64,000 bases of DNA, from the NCBI RefSeq assembly GCF_949628215.1, contig NC_134276.1:65640733-65704732 (forward strand), written 5' to 3'. Of the stretch, positions 23,401 to 35,623 are shown piece after piece. Positions within the stretch are counted from its first letter, which is position 1. The number at the start of each line of letters is the position of its first letter. Source of the stretch: Phalacrocorax aristotelis (Eukaryota; Chordata; Aves; Suliformes; Phalacrocoracidae). A model generated the notes under the pieces. The model did no database searches. It was not told the origin of the DNA and worked only from the letters and a program-made list of their open reading frames with translations. Position numbers and translations under genes: made by a program.

Positions 23401-26400
23401 GCATCACATTTTATCTCAAAAGAACGGCATTCATTTTGCTGATTTTCCTAACCAGCAAAATCCTGTCTGCTCTTGAAGCATTATAAAAGAGCTGTCCCAG
23501 AAAAAAACCCAAGGATGATTAATTAATCATTCTTCCCGATGCTCTCCCTCCCCATTGCACAGTTTCTTTGTGGAGATACAGTACTGAACACCTGAGCAGA
23601 AGGGGCAGCCTGTTAAATCCTTTTTAGGCTGCTACAACCTTAAAATGTACTGCTTTGGTTGCCAGAATAGAGGCAGGACCAGTTAACAGAGGCCTCAGGG
23701 AAGTGACTTTTTGTCTATGCAAGGAAAATCTTTCTGCTTCTTCTGACAGATAAACTGATAAGTGGCTGGATGGGGACAGCGAGCGACAGCAACGGAAGGT
23801 GGATGCTTGCCGTGCCAATATATCTCAGAGACCAGATGGAGATTTCACTGAGCAAAATGTATATTTTATTACTCCCTAGGAGTGGATCAAATAAGTTCAG
23901 TGATAATCTGGTTTCTGTATAACAGGAGGAAGCCTTCACAGCCACTTGGAAGGCAGTGCCTTAAAAGACTTTTTTACAGCAGGTAACTTGCCAGCTGACA
24001 ACTGGGCTGAAGGCAGCTTACAGACTATTTCTTTGGTCCTCTGCCATCACTTGCAGAAACTGCTCATCTGTGGCACATACAGTATGTCGTATGGAAATGC
24101 ACAGTAATCCTGTAAAAGCGTGCGAGGCTCGGCGCCCAGCTGCGGTGCCTGCTCCTCCACAAGGTGTTCCCTCACACTCACCAGAGCACTGGGACCCTCT
24201 TTGCAAAAGAAAATACAGAGCAGGGCCCAAAGCACGCTCTGCAGTGGGACAGGGAGGTACTCGAGAAAAGAAAGGGAGAGTGGGGATACAACAGTTAGGG
24301 GTGGTAGCCTGAGGGAGTGGGATGTATAATTAAAGAATGGGGAAGGTAAGAGGAATGTTCTGGGGTGCTTATTTGCAGAGTGGGGGTACCTGAAGAGGGC
24401 TTTCAGCACTGTTCCTTTTAGACCTGCATGGTGTTGAAGGGGTGGTATAGCATGATAGGAGATCAGCCAACACTGCAGGCTGAAGATGATATGTGACAGC
24501 ATTGCCCACTCACTTGAGATCTGCATCCCTAGCTGAGGTTTGGCCTTAGCATCCCAAGACACTCCAGCTCATTATCACCCTGCCACCCATTCCTCCCACC
24601 ACAGTACCAAGGGTTGGTGTGATTAGTCCTTGCTAACGTGTCTGGGTTTTGCTGCACACACCTCCTCTTTTTCCTCCATCAGGGTCCTGCCTGGGTGGAT
24701 TTTGGTGAAGTTCAGCCTGTGTCTGCCTTACTGCCAGCAGCAGGAGCTACCACTTGCGCAGGGAGGGTGGAAGCAGGTGGTCACCATGGACAGCCTCAGC
24801 ACGTGGTAGGAGGAAGCTGGAGCCAGCCAGCACAGGGTGCAGAGCAACAGGGTGGCCAGCCAGGGAAGGGGCCGAGACTGGGCAGGCACAGAGGGAGAGG
24901 AAAGGCTCTGGAGCTGGGGAGTACCAGCAGGATGGCCTCAGGGCAGCGAGACTTTCCCCTAACTGCATTTATGCAGAGACCTGTCCCCTTCACTCACTGA
25001 GAGTTTAATCTTATTTTAATCTGTGAATGAGACCTGGTTTTGGTGGAAGACACTGGAAGACAGCGGGAGAGCGTAGTGCAACAGGGGTGGGTTGACACAG
25101 AGTGGTGACCCTGGCGTGGGCTGCCCGAACTCTTTAATGCCAACCTAGAGGCGACAGCAGGAGCTCAGGGGCAGAAGGGCTACCTGCCTCCCTTCCTCCC
25201 CGGCCACACATCCTCCTGATTGACACGTGCTGTTTGGCAGCCCTAGTTCTGGGGAACCATCTGCCAATGCTCTCGTTCCCATACCCCCACACCAAACTCC
25301 TGCCCCTCCTGATCTTTGCTGCTCCTTCATTAACTGCTCTTCATGAAAATGTGCTATCGGGACAACAGGATTCATTGATGTGGCACGCCTTTCTAGGAAA
25401 GGTGTTGGCAATAATGAAGGAGAGAAAATGAAATTGTTGTTTTGAATAGCTGATTTTACTTCACATGAAAGGACAAGCTTCTTTGTGGAAAACCATTGGC
25501 CAAATGAAATAATTTAAAATTGCCATAGGTTATTTGGGGCTTGCCTGTCAAAAATAGGTACCGTTTTAATTATCATGATAGAACTAAAGCGATACAATTT
25601 CCCTGCTGTCTCAACTTCTTAACACATCTGTGGTTATATTTGTATAAAGGTGCTTTATACTGAGATAGCTGTTCCGATACAGCAAGGAAAATCATCATTC
25701 TGATGCGTCATCTTTGTAACGACATAGTTATATCCACCCTCTTACCCTATTTTGGCTTTTATTTTTAAATTACCTTCTCCTCCCCCAATGGGATTAATTA
25801 TACCAGTGAAATTTGCAGAACTGGCCTTGGCATGATAAAAATGAATTGTTGCTGCCCATACACTTATACAGCTGTAGCAACGACAGAAAGAAATAACACA
25901 TGTGCATATATGCTGACTTTCAAGTAGAGGATGCTGTAATCAAACTCAGACTCACATGTTAGATTTTAACACCTGTATATTGAAGAGCATATTAAGGACT
26001 AGACTATATTTCCATATACGAGATCTCAGGAGTGTGTAACATGAACAGTTCTCAAACGGAGGAAAGAAAACTACAGCTTTCTCCTTTGGGCAACAAGATT
26101 ATGCAAAACTCCCCAAGCAACCGGCGGCAAAGACATCATCCGTGGCATTTCAGCAATCTGAGGCTGACTACAAATGCAAGGCTTAGGGGGTTGTGGGGAA
26201 AGCAACTACAAAGTCTCCAGAAAAACCTGGGACACAACTACTGAAGTTGATATACTGGATCTGTGACATGTCTAGCAACATATTAAAAGGAGAAAAAAAA
26301 GAAGCAAGGTACCTGAAAAAGGAACCTTTCAGCATTCAAATCCCTTTGTGGATATAGCATGTAGTCTTCTTCTAGCAGTCATGTTCAATATATACTATGT

Positions 26401-26639
26401 GTTTCCAAGATTGGACTGAACTGTGTCATTTAAGTAAAACCAATTTATCCTTAACAAATCTGCCCATTATTCTGGGTCTCTCACTTAAAAGCACATAAAG
26501 CTGAGTTTTGAGCAAGGGGTTGACTTTTCTGTATGTACAATGGATAAGACAATATCCAGAAAAGCCTCCATCCTCAGCTAAAACACAACTAAAATAAATA
26601 TTGAGAGAGAACTGAAGCCCCAAAAAACACCCAAAGAAC
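20449..26639. other. Single-copy spacer between the two inverted ERV copies
   Basis: No gene or repeat family is recognised in these ~6.2 kb. A 38-base tandem duplication sits near 21,486-21,560. A G+C-richer patch at about 24,640-25,300 has frames on both strands but no splice-bounded or family-like protein. Confidence 0.6.
21486..21560 (+). repeat. 38-bp tandem duplication
   Basis: The segment containing TTCCTGTAAACCTTGTGCAA is present twice in direct succession with a 38-base period and about one mismatch. It is probably a replication-slippage duplication. Confidence 0.85.
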
Positions 26640-27009
26640 AAAACCCCACAAGCGATACAACCACTCACCACCTGCCGACTGGCGCTGCAGGTCCCCGAGC
26701 TGCGATTGCTGCATGCGTCCCCCGGCCAGCTCCTCCCAGTTAACATACTGGGCATGATGTTTCATGATATGGAATATCCCTTTGGCCAGTTTGGATCAGC
26801 TCTCTTAGCTGTGTCCCCTCCCCTCCCGGCTTCTTGTGCACGTGGCAGAGCATGGGAAGGTAGAAAAGTCTTTGACTAGTACAAGCACTGCCCAGCAACA
26901 ACTAGAACATCAGTGTGTTATCAACATTATTCTCATACTAAGTCCAAAGCACAGCACTGTAACAGCTGCAGTGAAGAAAATTAACTCCATCCCAGCTAAA
27001 ACCATGACA
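26640..27009 (-). repeat. Truncated 3' LTR of ERV copy B
   Basis: On the - strand the LTR begins TGTCATGG at 27,009 and follows copy A's 3' LTR to about GTGGTTGTATCG near 26,645, after which similarity fades. The AT-rich tract and polyadenylation-type signal of the intact LTR are absent. Confidence 0.85.
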
Positions 27010-27510
27010 GTATCCACCCCTTATTCCACACCATTTACATCATGCTCAGGTCCCATACTATCCAATACAACTTCAATAACCCCTATCTGCCTTCTCGTCC
27101 TTTAATACAATATACAGATTTCATTTATCATTCCCCTAGTCTATGGACCACCCCTGTAAAATGGCTGTGAAATATCCACAAACGTCCACAAAAATGTCCA
27201 TTGAGTTCATTTAGTCCATGACTTTGGGTTCCACCTATCGTAACAGTATTTCAGGGCAGGGGAGATGGTGTGTGTGGTGTTAGATTGTTGCATGCTGAAT
27301 GAAGGCAGTCCTTATTCCATCACTGCTGCACTGTCAGTCCTTGTTCTATCACCGTTGCATTTTGCTTGGTTCAATGAAAGTTCTTTTTTTTTATTAATTT
27401 GGGAGGTTCTTACCATGATACTGTTGATGTGCCATATAGCAACCATAGGAGTGATGACGTACAACATTATAAAGCAATTAACAGCATAGCATTCAGTTCA
27501 TTGGCTGTTT

Positions 27511-28645
27511 TCACCCAAAAGCAAATCCCCTTGAGGCACACATCGGACTCCTCCATCCTCCCGCATCACCCACCAAGTGCACCCAGGTCCTTGAGCAAAA
27601 GCAATCCCACGAATGGGTTTGCCTTTGCCTGAGGCAGGAATAACTCAGACTGTTTTCCCCAGCATATTTTTTACGTGCGCTACACGGGACTTTATCCCCT
27701 TCCACAGTACGTAAGGGTTCTGATTGGGCAGGGGCAGCTCGACTGGCAGATCCCCAAGTGTTGACTAACCAGGTGGCTTTTGCTAAATGTGTATCCCAGT
27801 GTTTGAATGTCCCACCCCTCATTGCTCTCACTGTAGTCTTTAACAGTCCATTGTATCTTTCGATTTTCCCGGAGGCTGGTGCAAGATAGGGGATGTGATA
27901 CTCGAGCCCACTCAATGCCGTGCTCTTTGGCCCAGGTGTCTATGAGGTTGTTCCGGAAATGAGTCCCGTTGTCTGACTCAATTCTCTCTGGGGTGCCGTG
28001 TCGCCACAGGACTTGTTTTTCCAGGCCCAGGACAGTGTTCTGGGCAGTGGTGTGGGGGACGGGATATGTTTCCAGCCAGCCGGTCGTTGCTTCCACCATT
28101 GTAAGCACATGGCGCTTGCCTTGGCTGGTCTGTGGGAGTGTGATATAGTCAATCTGCCAGGCCTGCCCATATTTATATTTCAGCCATCGTCCCCCATACC
28201 ACAGAGGCTTTACCTGCTTGGCTTGCTTGATTGCGGCGCATGCTTCACATTCGTGGATAACCTGTGCAATAGCGTCCGTGGTCAAGTCCACCCCTCGATC
28301 ACGAGCCCACCTGTATGTTGCATCTCTTCCTTGATGGCCTGAGGTGTCATGGGCCCACCGAGCTAGAAATAATTCACCCTTATGCTGCCAGTCCAGATCC
28401 ACCTCAGCCACTTCAATCTCAGCAGCCTGATCTACCTGCTGGTTGTTTCGATGTTCTTCAGTGGCCCGACTCTTGGGGACGTGAGCATCCACATGACGTA
28501 CCTTTACAACCAGGTTCTCTACCCGGGCAGCAATATCTTGCCACAATGTGACAGCCCAGATGGGTTTGCCTCTGTGCTGCCAGTTGTTCTCCTTCCAGTG
28601 CTGTAACCACCCCCACAGGGCATTTGCCACCATCCAGGAGTCAGT
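27511..28645 (-). pseudogene. RNase H end and integrase, ERV copy B, catalytic Glu retained
   Basis: Frames 27,692-28,633 and 27,511-27,915 correspond to copy A's integrase frames and show the same shift between them. The zinc module (HDTSGH, CEAC) and both catalytic Asp motifs are present. The third catalytic position reads GKIERYNG with GAA (complement of 27,859-27,861), so Glu is kept, unlike in copy A. It is still a pseudogene because of the frameshift. Confidence 0.85.
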
Positions 28646-29207
28646 TCAGAGACAGAGCACTGGCCACTTTTCCCGTTCAGCGATGTCTAATGCCAGCTGG
28701 ATGGTCTTTACCTCTGCAAACTGGCTCGATTCACCTTCTCCTTCAGCAGTTTCTGCGACTTGCCCTGTAGGACTCCATAGAGCAGCCTTCCATCTCCGGT
28801 GCTTTCCCACAAGGCGACAGGACCCATCAGTGAACAGGGCGTATTGCTTCTGGCAGTTTGTTATACAGTGGGGCTTCTTCAGCACGTGTCACCTCCTCCT
28901 CTGGTGATATTCCAAAGTCTTTGCCTTCTGGCCAGTCCGTGATCACTTCCAAGATTCCTGGGCGACAGGGGTTTCCTGTTCGAGACCTTTGGGTGATCAG
29001 TGCAACCCATTTGCTCCACGTAGCATCAGTTGCATGATGCGTAGAGGGGACGTCTCCTTTGAACATCCAGCCCAGCACCAGCAGTCGGGTGCCAGGAGGA
29101 GCAACCTTCAATACCAACCACTTCTGAAGCAGCTCAAACCCCTTCATATGCTGCCAATATCTCTTTTTCAGTTGGAGTATAGCGGGCTTCAGACCCTCTG
29201 TATCCAC
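28646..29207 (-). pseudogene. Connection and RNase H region, ERV copy B
   Basis: Frames 28,827-29,207 and 28,646-28,885 mirror copy A, including the overlap lengths and the TGA just before TDSW. One visible amino-acid difference is IQLALDIAE against IQLASDIAE in copy A. Confidence 0.8.
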
Positions 29208-30136
29208 AACTCCAAAACCCCAGGGGTCGACTTTGGCTCGCCTGGTGCTTTCTGCCAGAGGCTCCAGGTAGGGCCATTCTCCCCAGCTGCAGTGCAGAGC
29301 ACATTGTTTACACCTTGTCCTGCCTGGACTGGCCCAAGGGCTACTGCATGAACTGTCTCCCGTTTAATCTGTTCAAAGGCCTGCTGTTGCTCAGGGCCCC
29401 ATTTGAAATCGTTCTTCTTCTGGGTCACTTGACAGAGAGGGCTTACGATCAGACTGTAATTTGGAATACGCATTCTCCAAAAACCCACAACGCCCAAAAA
29501 TTCTTGTGTTTGCTTTTTACTAGTTGGTGGGGACATGGCTGCTATTCTGTTGATCAAATCCGTTGGGATCTGACAATGTCCATCTTGCCATTTGATTCCT
29601 AAGAACTGGATCTCCTGTGCGGGTCCCTTAACTTTAATTTGGTTTATGGCAAAACCAGCTTTCAGAAGGATTTGGGCTATTTTCTTCCCTTTCTCAAAAA
29701 CATCTATTGCTGTGTTGCCCCACACAATGATGTCATCAATGTAGTACAGATGTTCCGGAGCTCCTCCCTGTTCCAGTGCATTATGGATCAGTCCATGGCA
29801 AATGGTAGGACTGTGTTTCCACCCCTGGGGCAGTCGATTCCAGGTGTCCTGGACACCCCTCCAAGTAAAAGCAAACTGTGGCCTGCACTCTGCTGCCAGA
29901 GGGATGGAGAAGAATGCATTAGCGATATCAGTTGTGGCATACCACTTGGCCGCCTTTGACTCCAGTTCGTATTGAAGTTCTAGCGTGTCCGGCACAGCAG
30001 CACTCAATGTCGGAGTGACTTTGTTCAGGCCACGATAGTCTACTGTTAGCCTCCACTCTCCATTACGCTTCCACACGGGCCATAAGGGACTGTTAAATGG
30101 TGAGCAAGTCTTGATGATGAATCCTTGGCTCTCCAG
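29189..30136 (-). pseudogene. Reverse transcriptase, ERV copy B (interrupted pol)
   Basis: The 295-codon frame carries the same polymerase motifs as copy A, including YYIDDIIVWG. Differences from copy A are few (MWKRN for MWKCN, VTPTLS for VTPPLS, FWRMRIP for FWRMHIP). The in-frame TGA before RT and the shift at its end are shared with A. Confidence 0.9.
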
Positions 30137-30600
30137 TCAGTGAATGAGCTCATGGATGGGAATCAGGGAGTCTTGGCTGGTGTGATATTGCCACCAGTGC
30201 ACTGTTGTGTTGGCAATTGGCACCTGTTGTTCTTTGACCTTCAGCAACCCCACAACAGAAGGGTCCTTTGAGAGACCAGGCAAGGTAGACAGCTGTTTAA
30301 TTTCCTCCGTCTCCAAGGCAGGTACACCGAAAGCCCACTTGTACCCTTTTGGGACCCTGAAATACCCCCTCCTGTGGTAGTCTATCCCAAGGACGCACAG
30401 AGCCTCTGGGCCAGTCACAGTGGGGTGCTTTTGCCACTCATTCCCGATTAGGCTCACTTCAGCCTCCAATACAGTTAGCTCTTGGGATCCCCCTGTCACT
30501 CCAGCAATGCTGATGGGTTCTGCCCCTATATAGTTTGATGGCATTAGGGTGCCCTGTGCAGTGGTGTCTACTAACGCTTTATATTCCTGTGGGTCTGATG
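30137..30600 (-). pseudogene. Protease region, ERV copy B, altered active-site triplet
   Basis: The frame is open across the protease region up to the TGA before RT. Its active-site stretch reads KALVDTTAQGTLMP. The catalytic Asp and Thr are present, but the third residue of the usual Asp-Thr/Ser-Gly triplet is Thr. The region around this triplet is missing in copy A, so A and B differ here by a deletion in A. Confidence 0.7.
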
Positions 30601-30625
30601 TGCCAGGCCATCAGATCCACACAGT

Positions 30626-31085
30626 CTAATAAACCTGATTGTCCCTTTCCTCCACTTGGCTGGAGGCAGGGCCCCTGTAGTCCTGATCATAGTATTCGTC
30701 ACTCCCTTCTTGTAAATACGAATCACAAGTGTCTCTATTTGGATCAGAAATATAATCAGCGCTTCTACTCCTCTGTCTGGGGAATTGCTTACTGGAAACT
30801 GGAGCAGCAGCTTTCCTGGAAGAACCTCCCTGAGTGTTTGTTTTTCCTTGCAGCTCACATACCCGTGCCTCTAGGGTCGAGGTAGGTTTTCCATCCCACT
30901 TGCTCATGTCCTCTCCATGGTCACGCAGGTAAAACCACAGGGTGGCCCATGGTGTGTATCCTCTCTCTTGAGCCGAGGGACGCTTACTCCTTATGGCTGA
31001 GATGCTGGTCTGTACAGGTGGGGAGTAGGACCTCTTCGAGCTGCTGAACCTTCCAGGACAGTTTTTCAACAGCGGAGACGAGGAA
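30626..31085 (-). pseudogene. gag C-terminal remnant, ERV copy B
   Basis: This is the same open frame as copy A's gag tail, nearly identical (YISDPNRD against YIYDPNRD in A), followed on its 5' side by the shared insert. The first gag segment and leader are absent. Confidence 0.6.
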
Positions 31086-31791
31086 TAATAATAGCAGTGT
31101 TCTAAAGTGTGTAAGGTAATGGATTTGGCAAATGTTACCTTCCGCCAACTAAGGACAGAGTAAAGCATTTTTATGGAAAACTGTATAATTCCACAATATT
31201 TACTTTTTTAGAGCCTCATTATTTCCTATTGAAAAATAGAACATTTGTTTTAAAGTTTGGATGTTGCTTGAGAGGAGTGTACATTTACATATGTTTGTTT
31301 GCACTAGGTATCAGGAACTTTTTTGAGGAATTTGGGTGAGCCCAAAATAACCCCTCTTCACTTCCATCGAGTACATAGATCATTCTTATCACGTGTTCTA
31401 AGAAGAGGACAAAACAGAAATGTTCTCTTTATTGTTTCTTTGATATCTGTTTCTTTTACCATTAACACTCAGCAAAAAGAAAAAAATCTTACTGCTCGCT
31501 TTGGATAAAACGAAAAGTATCTAGTGAAGCACGGGGCTTGACAAATATTATACTGAGTATGTCCAGAAGTGATAGTATCAGTGCTGCCCTTGTAAAAATA
31601 TGAAGAATTACCAAAGCTCTAGGGACTAACATATTACACAGTATTTAATCAGGTGTGGGTATATTTCTTCTCATTTAAAGTTTCCTTTCCTCTCTTCAGC
31701 CCATGTGACATTCCTGTATAGTAAACTTTATAGGTAAACCGAAACCTGTTGATGTGTTTCTTTAGCGGCTTGCTGTTAATTGCTTGCTGCT

Positions 31792-34342
31792 ATCCTTTCT
31801 CTTGAATATAAAAATGCACAGATGTGTAGTGACAGGAATTATTATAGCTCCAGGTCTCCTTATTCTGCTTTCAGTTTCTTTGCGGCCTAGAGAGACATCA
31901 AAACCAACAAACTAAAAGTTACACCATATAAAACCACATTTTTGTCCTGTATTAAGAGAAACATAAGATTAGGTATAAAACATGCTCATTCCACTCACTT
32001 TAATGGCAGTAAAGAGTACTGCTGATAACATCTGCAGGATTGGCCCCGTTTTTATCTTAACACATATAGCACTATTGCCTTCTCTATTATCACTATCAGT
32101 TCTAATTCCTGCAATTTAGCTAGGTAAACATTCAAATTAAATTAAGACTTTCCACTTTTTCATGATGGAGAGTACTTCCAGATTCCCATTTCAACAACAA
32201 AGAAATCTTTGGTCATATTTTACGGGCAGTTTCATTTAAAGCTACTTATTACTTCTGAGTTCTTCCATTCCCTCACTCCACATGAATGCTTAAACCTCCT
32301 CTTGCAGTTATTAACATGGAAGTGTTAACATGGATATGTTTGTAAAATTTATGATATTAAATGGCGATTCCACTACAGGCTTACAATTATTTGAGTGGAG
32401 AGAATGCAATCAAAGGATGTTGCAAGCTCTGCTATTGCCATCTGCTGTCCACGTTCGCCTTGGAATGGTTTGGGTGGGCAGGTTTGCACAACAGTTACCA
32501 GATGGATGGCAAGGACTCAGACTTCAGTGCTGAGTGCGTACAAAGTGATCAGAAGCAAAAAGCAAAAATATTGTGAGCAAAGATTCAGCAGGAACCTGCA
32601 GAAGAAACCACAAAATGGTACAGAGCGGTCACTATTTTGGGATCCCTACCTAGGGACATCTCGCTCACAGTCCATACCTCATGCTATCTACATACACACA
32701 TTCCATTCCCCGCAAGCATCAGCTGTCAGTGACTGCTGCCATCTACTACCAAGGCAAACCTCCAAGCTCTTGCCTTCCTTGACAGTAGTAGGACATTCTC
32801 AGACTGGCCGCTGATGGCTGGACTTTCTTTGTGGAGCAGGGGAGGAAGAGGTTGCACTAATTACTCCACTAATGAGTTGTTGTGGTGACAATGTAGCTAG
32901 AAAAGGGTTAAAATGCTGGAACTGAAGGCTGAGATCAAGAGCTAGAGGAGGAGGGGTAAGACTCTGAGAAAGAGGTAAGGGCCAGCAATGGAGCAACAAG
33001 CAATGAAGCCAGAAATATGTTGTCCAAAGCACAAAAGGGAACTCCGCAGGGTCATTCCTCCCTCCATGTAAGAGAGGAACAAGCAGACAGACAAGTAGAC
33101 AAAGTGACAGGACTGTCAGAACAGGAAGCTCAATAAAAAATGATGGCATAGTATATACCTAAAGAAATCAAGTGCCTCTTGCAGCTGCTTTAACTCTATG
33201 ACAGGTGTGTGAACTTTTGCCTCATGCACCTTTTACCCTCTGTAGTTCAGTAAAAGGCTCTTTTTCCCTGCCTCATCCCCTGGTTAAGTAACATCGCCAA
33301 TGCTGGGCTCAGAGACAGCACTAGTAGTCATGGATTTATAACGGCCGTGCAAGGAGACGGCAGCCAGTACTATACCAAAAGAAGGTAACTTCAGTTAGAT
33401 GCAGAGCAATAGAATGTTTGAGGGGCGGCAATGTGTTATAGTCCAAAGTTTTTACACTCGAGTTGGCTAACAGTAGTAGCAAGACTGTTTTAGTTGATGT
33501 CAAGGTTGTGCCTGAACAACCTGAACAACTTTGGCATAGAGGAAGCCCGTAGTTACAGGAAATCTACACAGTCTCTGTCCTTCCATCTGGAATCAAAACA
33601 GGAGTGTAAGAAACGTGGTATCCAACAACCCGATAACCTTTTTTTCTGGGTTAGAACTCATAACTCATGTAAAAACTAAATGTGACTGCTGTTGAATCTA
33701 TCTTTTGGGTTGCCACAGTCGGATAATCAAAGGGTAGAAAGCATTACTTGTGCTGACTGAATACAGGGCAAATTTTACTGACCTGGTATTGCCTTTATTG
33801 TACCAGATACCAGGACCTAAAGAAGAGTAACTTTTCAATAAACAAGTTAATACGTGACAGTGACCTTGTCAGGCATCCAAGCTCCTGCTCCAGTACCTGG
33901 GTTACTGTTCAACCTGGGTTACCTAAAAGCTCAGGTTGCCTGTCTCACAGTTTGCAGACAGCATGCCTTTTTTAAGTGACGCTTCTGAAGCTGAAGGGCA
34001 GAAATCTCTCCTGCTTGGGTTTGGTCCAGGTAAAACCAGCAGGTCTGTTTGACCACAGTTCATATATAACAAAAAACAGTAAAGGAAAATGTTGTCTGTC
34101 ATCACCCCTTCAAAATATTAATTGATTGAAACATTGGCATTTCACTGCTCTAGTTAGGCTAGAAGCTTTTATAAGGACACTCTTGCTTGAAGTACCCAGG
34201 AGTCTAGAGCAGAAATTACAGCTGTTTTGAGCTTTAGTGTCTCAGATTTCTCATGCATACAATCAAGCTAGTTTTTTTCCTGGGCCACACTGTATTTTGA
34301 TTCATTGTCTAGATTAAGTAGGTACCGTAGGACTAGAGGTGA
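31792..34342. other. Intergenic stretch, no gene recognised
   Basis: Ordinary A+T-rich sequence. Frames such as 32,330-32,814 overlap in three registers without a family signature and are taken as chance. Confidence 0.6.
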
Positions 34343-34965
34343 CCATAGAATCATAGAATGCTTTGGGTTGGAAGGGACCTTTAGAGGCCATCTAGTCCAA
34401 CCCCCCTGCAGTGAGCAGGGACATCTTCAACTAGACCAGGTTGCTCAGAGCCCCGTCCAGCCTGACCTTGAATGTTTCTGGGGATGGGGCATCTACCGCC
34501 TCTCTGGGCAACCTATGCCAGTGTTTCACCACCCTCATTGTAAAAAGTTTTTTCCTTATATCCAGTCTAAATCTACCCTCTTTTAGTTTAAAACCATTAC
34601 TCCTTGCAGGCCCTGCTAAAAGGTTTGTCCCCATCTTTCTTATAAGGCCCCTTTAAGTAGTGAAAGGCGCAGTAAGGTCTCCCTGGAGCCTTCCCTTCTC
34701 CAGGCTGAACAGCCCCAACTCTCTCCACCTGTCCTTGTAGGAGAGGTGCTCCAGCCCTCGGATCACTTTTGTGCCCCTCCTCTGGACCCGCTCCAACAGC
34801 TCCATGTCTTCCCTGTGCTGAGGGCTCCAGAACTGGAGACAGTACTCCAGCAGAGTAGAGCAGAGCAGAGTAGAGGGGTCCAATCACCTCCCTTGACCTG
34901 CTGGCCACACTGCTTTTCATGCAGCTCGGGATACAGTTGGCTTTCTGGGCTGCAAGCGCACATTA
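34343..34965 (-). mobile_element. CR1 LINE fragment, 5'-truncated
   Basis: The + strand begins with CCATAGAATCATAGAATG, the complement of the (ATTCTATG)n tail that ends avian CR1 elements, so the element reads on the - strand with its 3' end at 34,343. Upstream of the tail two overlapping - frames encode the CR1 ORF2 C-terminus ([45 protein letters not shown]). Similarity ends near 34,965, giving about 620 bases. Frameshifts make it non-coding. CR1 is the dominant LINE of birds and reptiles and supports the host assignment. Confidence 0.93.
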
Positions 34966-35556
34966 CTCTGGTGTGTTTTAGAGTATAAAAGTATTACAAG
35001 AATATTGCTCTACAATGATGTATCTGAGCTAGAAATAGCATCTTAGAAATTAATCCTGCTCGTAAATCAGGTGTTTGCTCAGAAATGCTTGGCAAGGTGA
35101 GGGACATGAAGAGCTTTTAAATGCTGGGAGCAATAAACGGTAATTCCTACGAGTTTTTAATTGCTGCCAATTAAAAGGGCTGGGAAAGCAGCCCCAAAGC
35201 GCCGTGACGGCCGCGCCGGGCGCTCCCAGCTCTACCTCTCCCCTCCCGGGCCGGACCCAGCCGGGCCCTGCCACACAACCGAGGCCCAGCGGCGGGGGCA
35301 GCTAGGGGCCCGGGGGCGCCGGACGAGGCCTCAGCGGCCCCGCCGGGAGCCGCGGCCGTTCCCTTAGCGCGGCCCGCCCGCGCAGGCCCCGCGCCGCCAT
35401 TGGCTGCCGCCGGGGGGAGGCCGCAGCGCGCCGCGGGGAGGCGCGGAGCCGTGCCGGGCGGGCGGGCCTCCCCTGCCCGGTCCGGTCCTGCCCTGCCCTG
35501 CCCTGCCCGCCTCGGCCTGCCCTGCCCGGCGCGGCGCGGAGCCGGAAGCCGCGCCG

Positions 35557-35623
35557 ATGAGCTGTGTGCGCCGCTGGCCTGCGCGCTTGGCGGGGGGTGT
35601 GGGGAGCCCCGCGCTGTGGCTAG
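35557..35623 (+). CDS. NAXD: NAXD first exon, short form (Arg-rich, mitochondrial-type N-terminus)
   Basis: An ATG at 35,557 opens 22 codons ([14 protein letters not shown] onward) ending at a strong donor, CTAG|GTAAGAG, at 35,624. The peptide has three Arg, no acidic residue and hydrophobic residues between them, as in mitochondrial presequences. It leaves phase 1, which joins exon 2 in frame. The ATG context is weak (C at -3), which would allow scanning to the next ATG. Mammalian NAXD is known to have a mitochondrial form, so this is the likely equivalent; use of this donor is inferred. Confidence 0.7.

Larger units (their letters stand above)
26640..31791 (-). mobile_element. ERV copy B: inverted, 5'-truncated and 3'-LTR-truncated copy of the same element
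   Basis: Read on the - strand this matches copy A from about 15,098 to 20,220 nearly base for base, including insert, gag tail, protease, RT, RNase H, integrase and the first ~370 bases of the LTR. It lacks the 5' LTR, primer-binding site, leader and first gag segment, and the last third of the 3' LTR. All four major pol lesions of copy A recur at equivalent places: TGA before RT, shift after RT, TGA before TDSW, and shift in integrase. The two copies face each other as a large inverted repeat. Confidence 0.9.

Noticed and set aside
24018..25431. Cluster of overlapping frames in a G+C-richer patch of the spacer
   Set aside because: Frames occur on both strands at equal length, have no splice-bounded pattern and no recognisable domain.
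26836..27105. + strand frame starting in the LTR of copy B (also seen in - orientation in both LTRs of copy A)
   Set aside because: It is the antisense of the LTR, repeated wherever the LTR occurs, and does not match a known protein.
31323..31508. 61-codon frame identical in both ERV copies (also 15,382-15,567 on the - strand)
   Set aside because: It lies antisense inside the shared insert; identity only reflects duplication and there is no evidence of selection.
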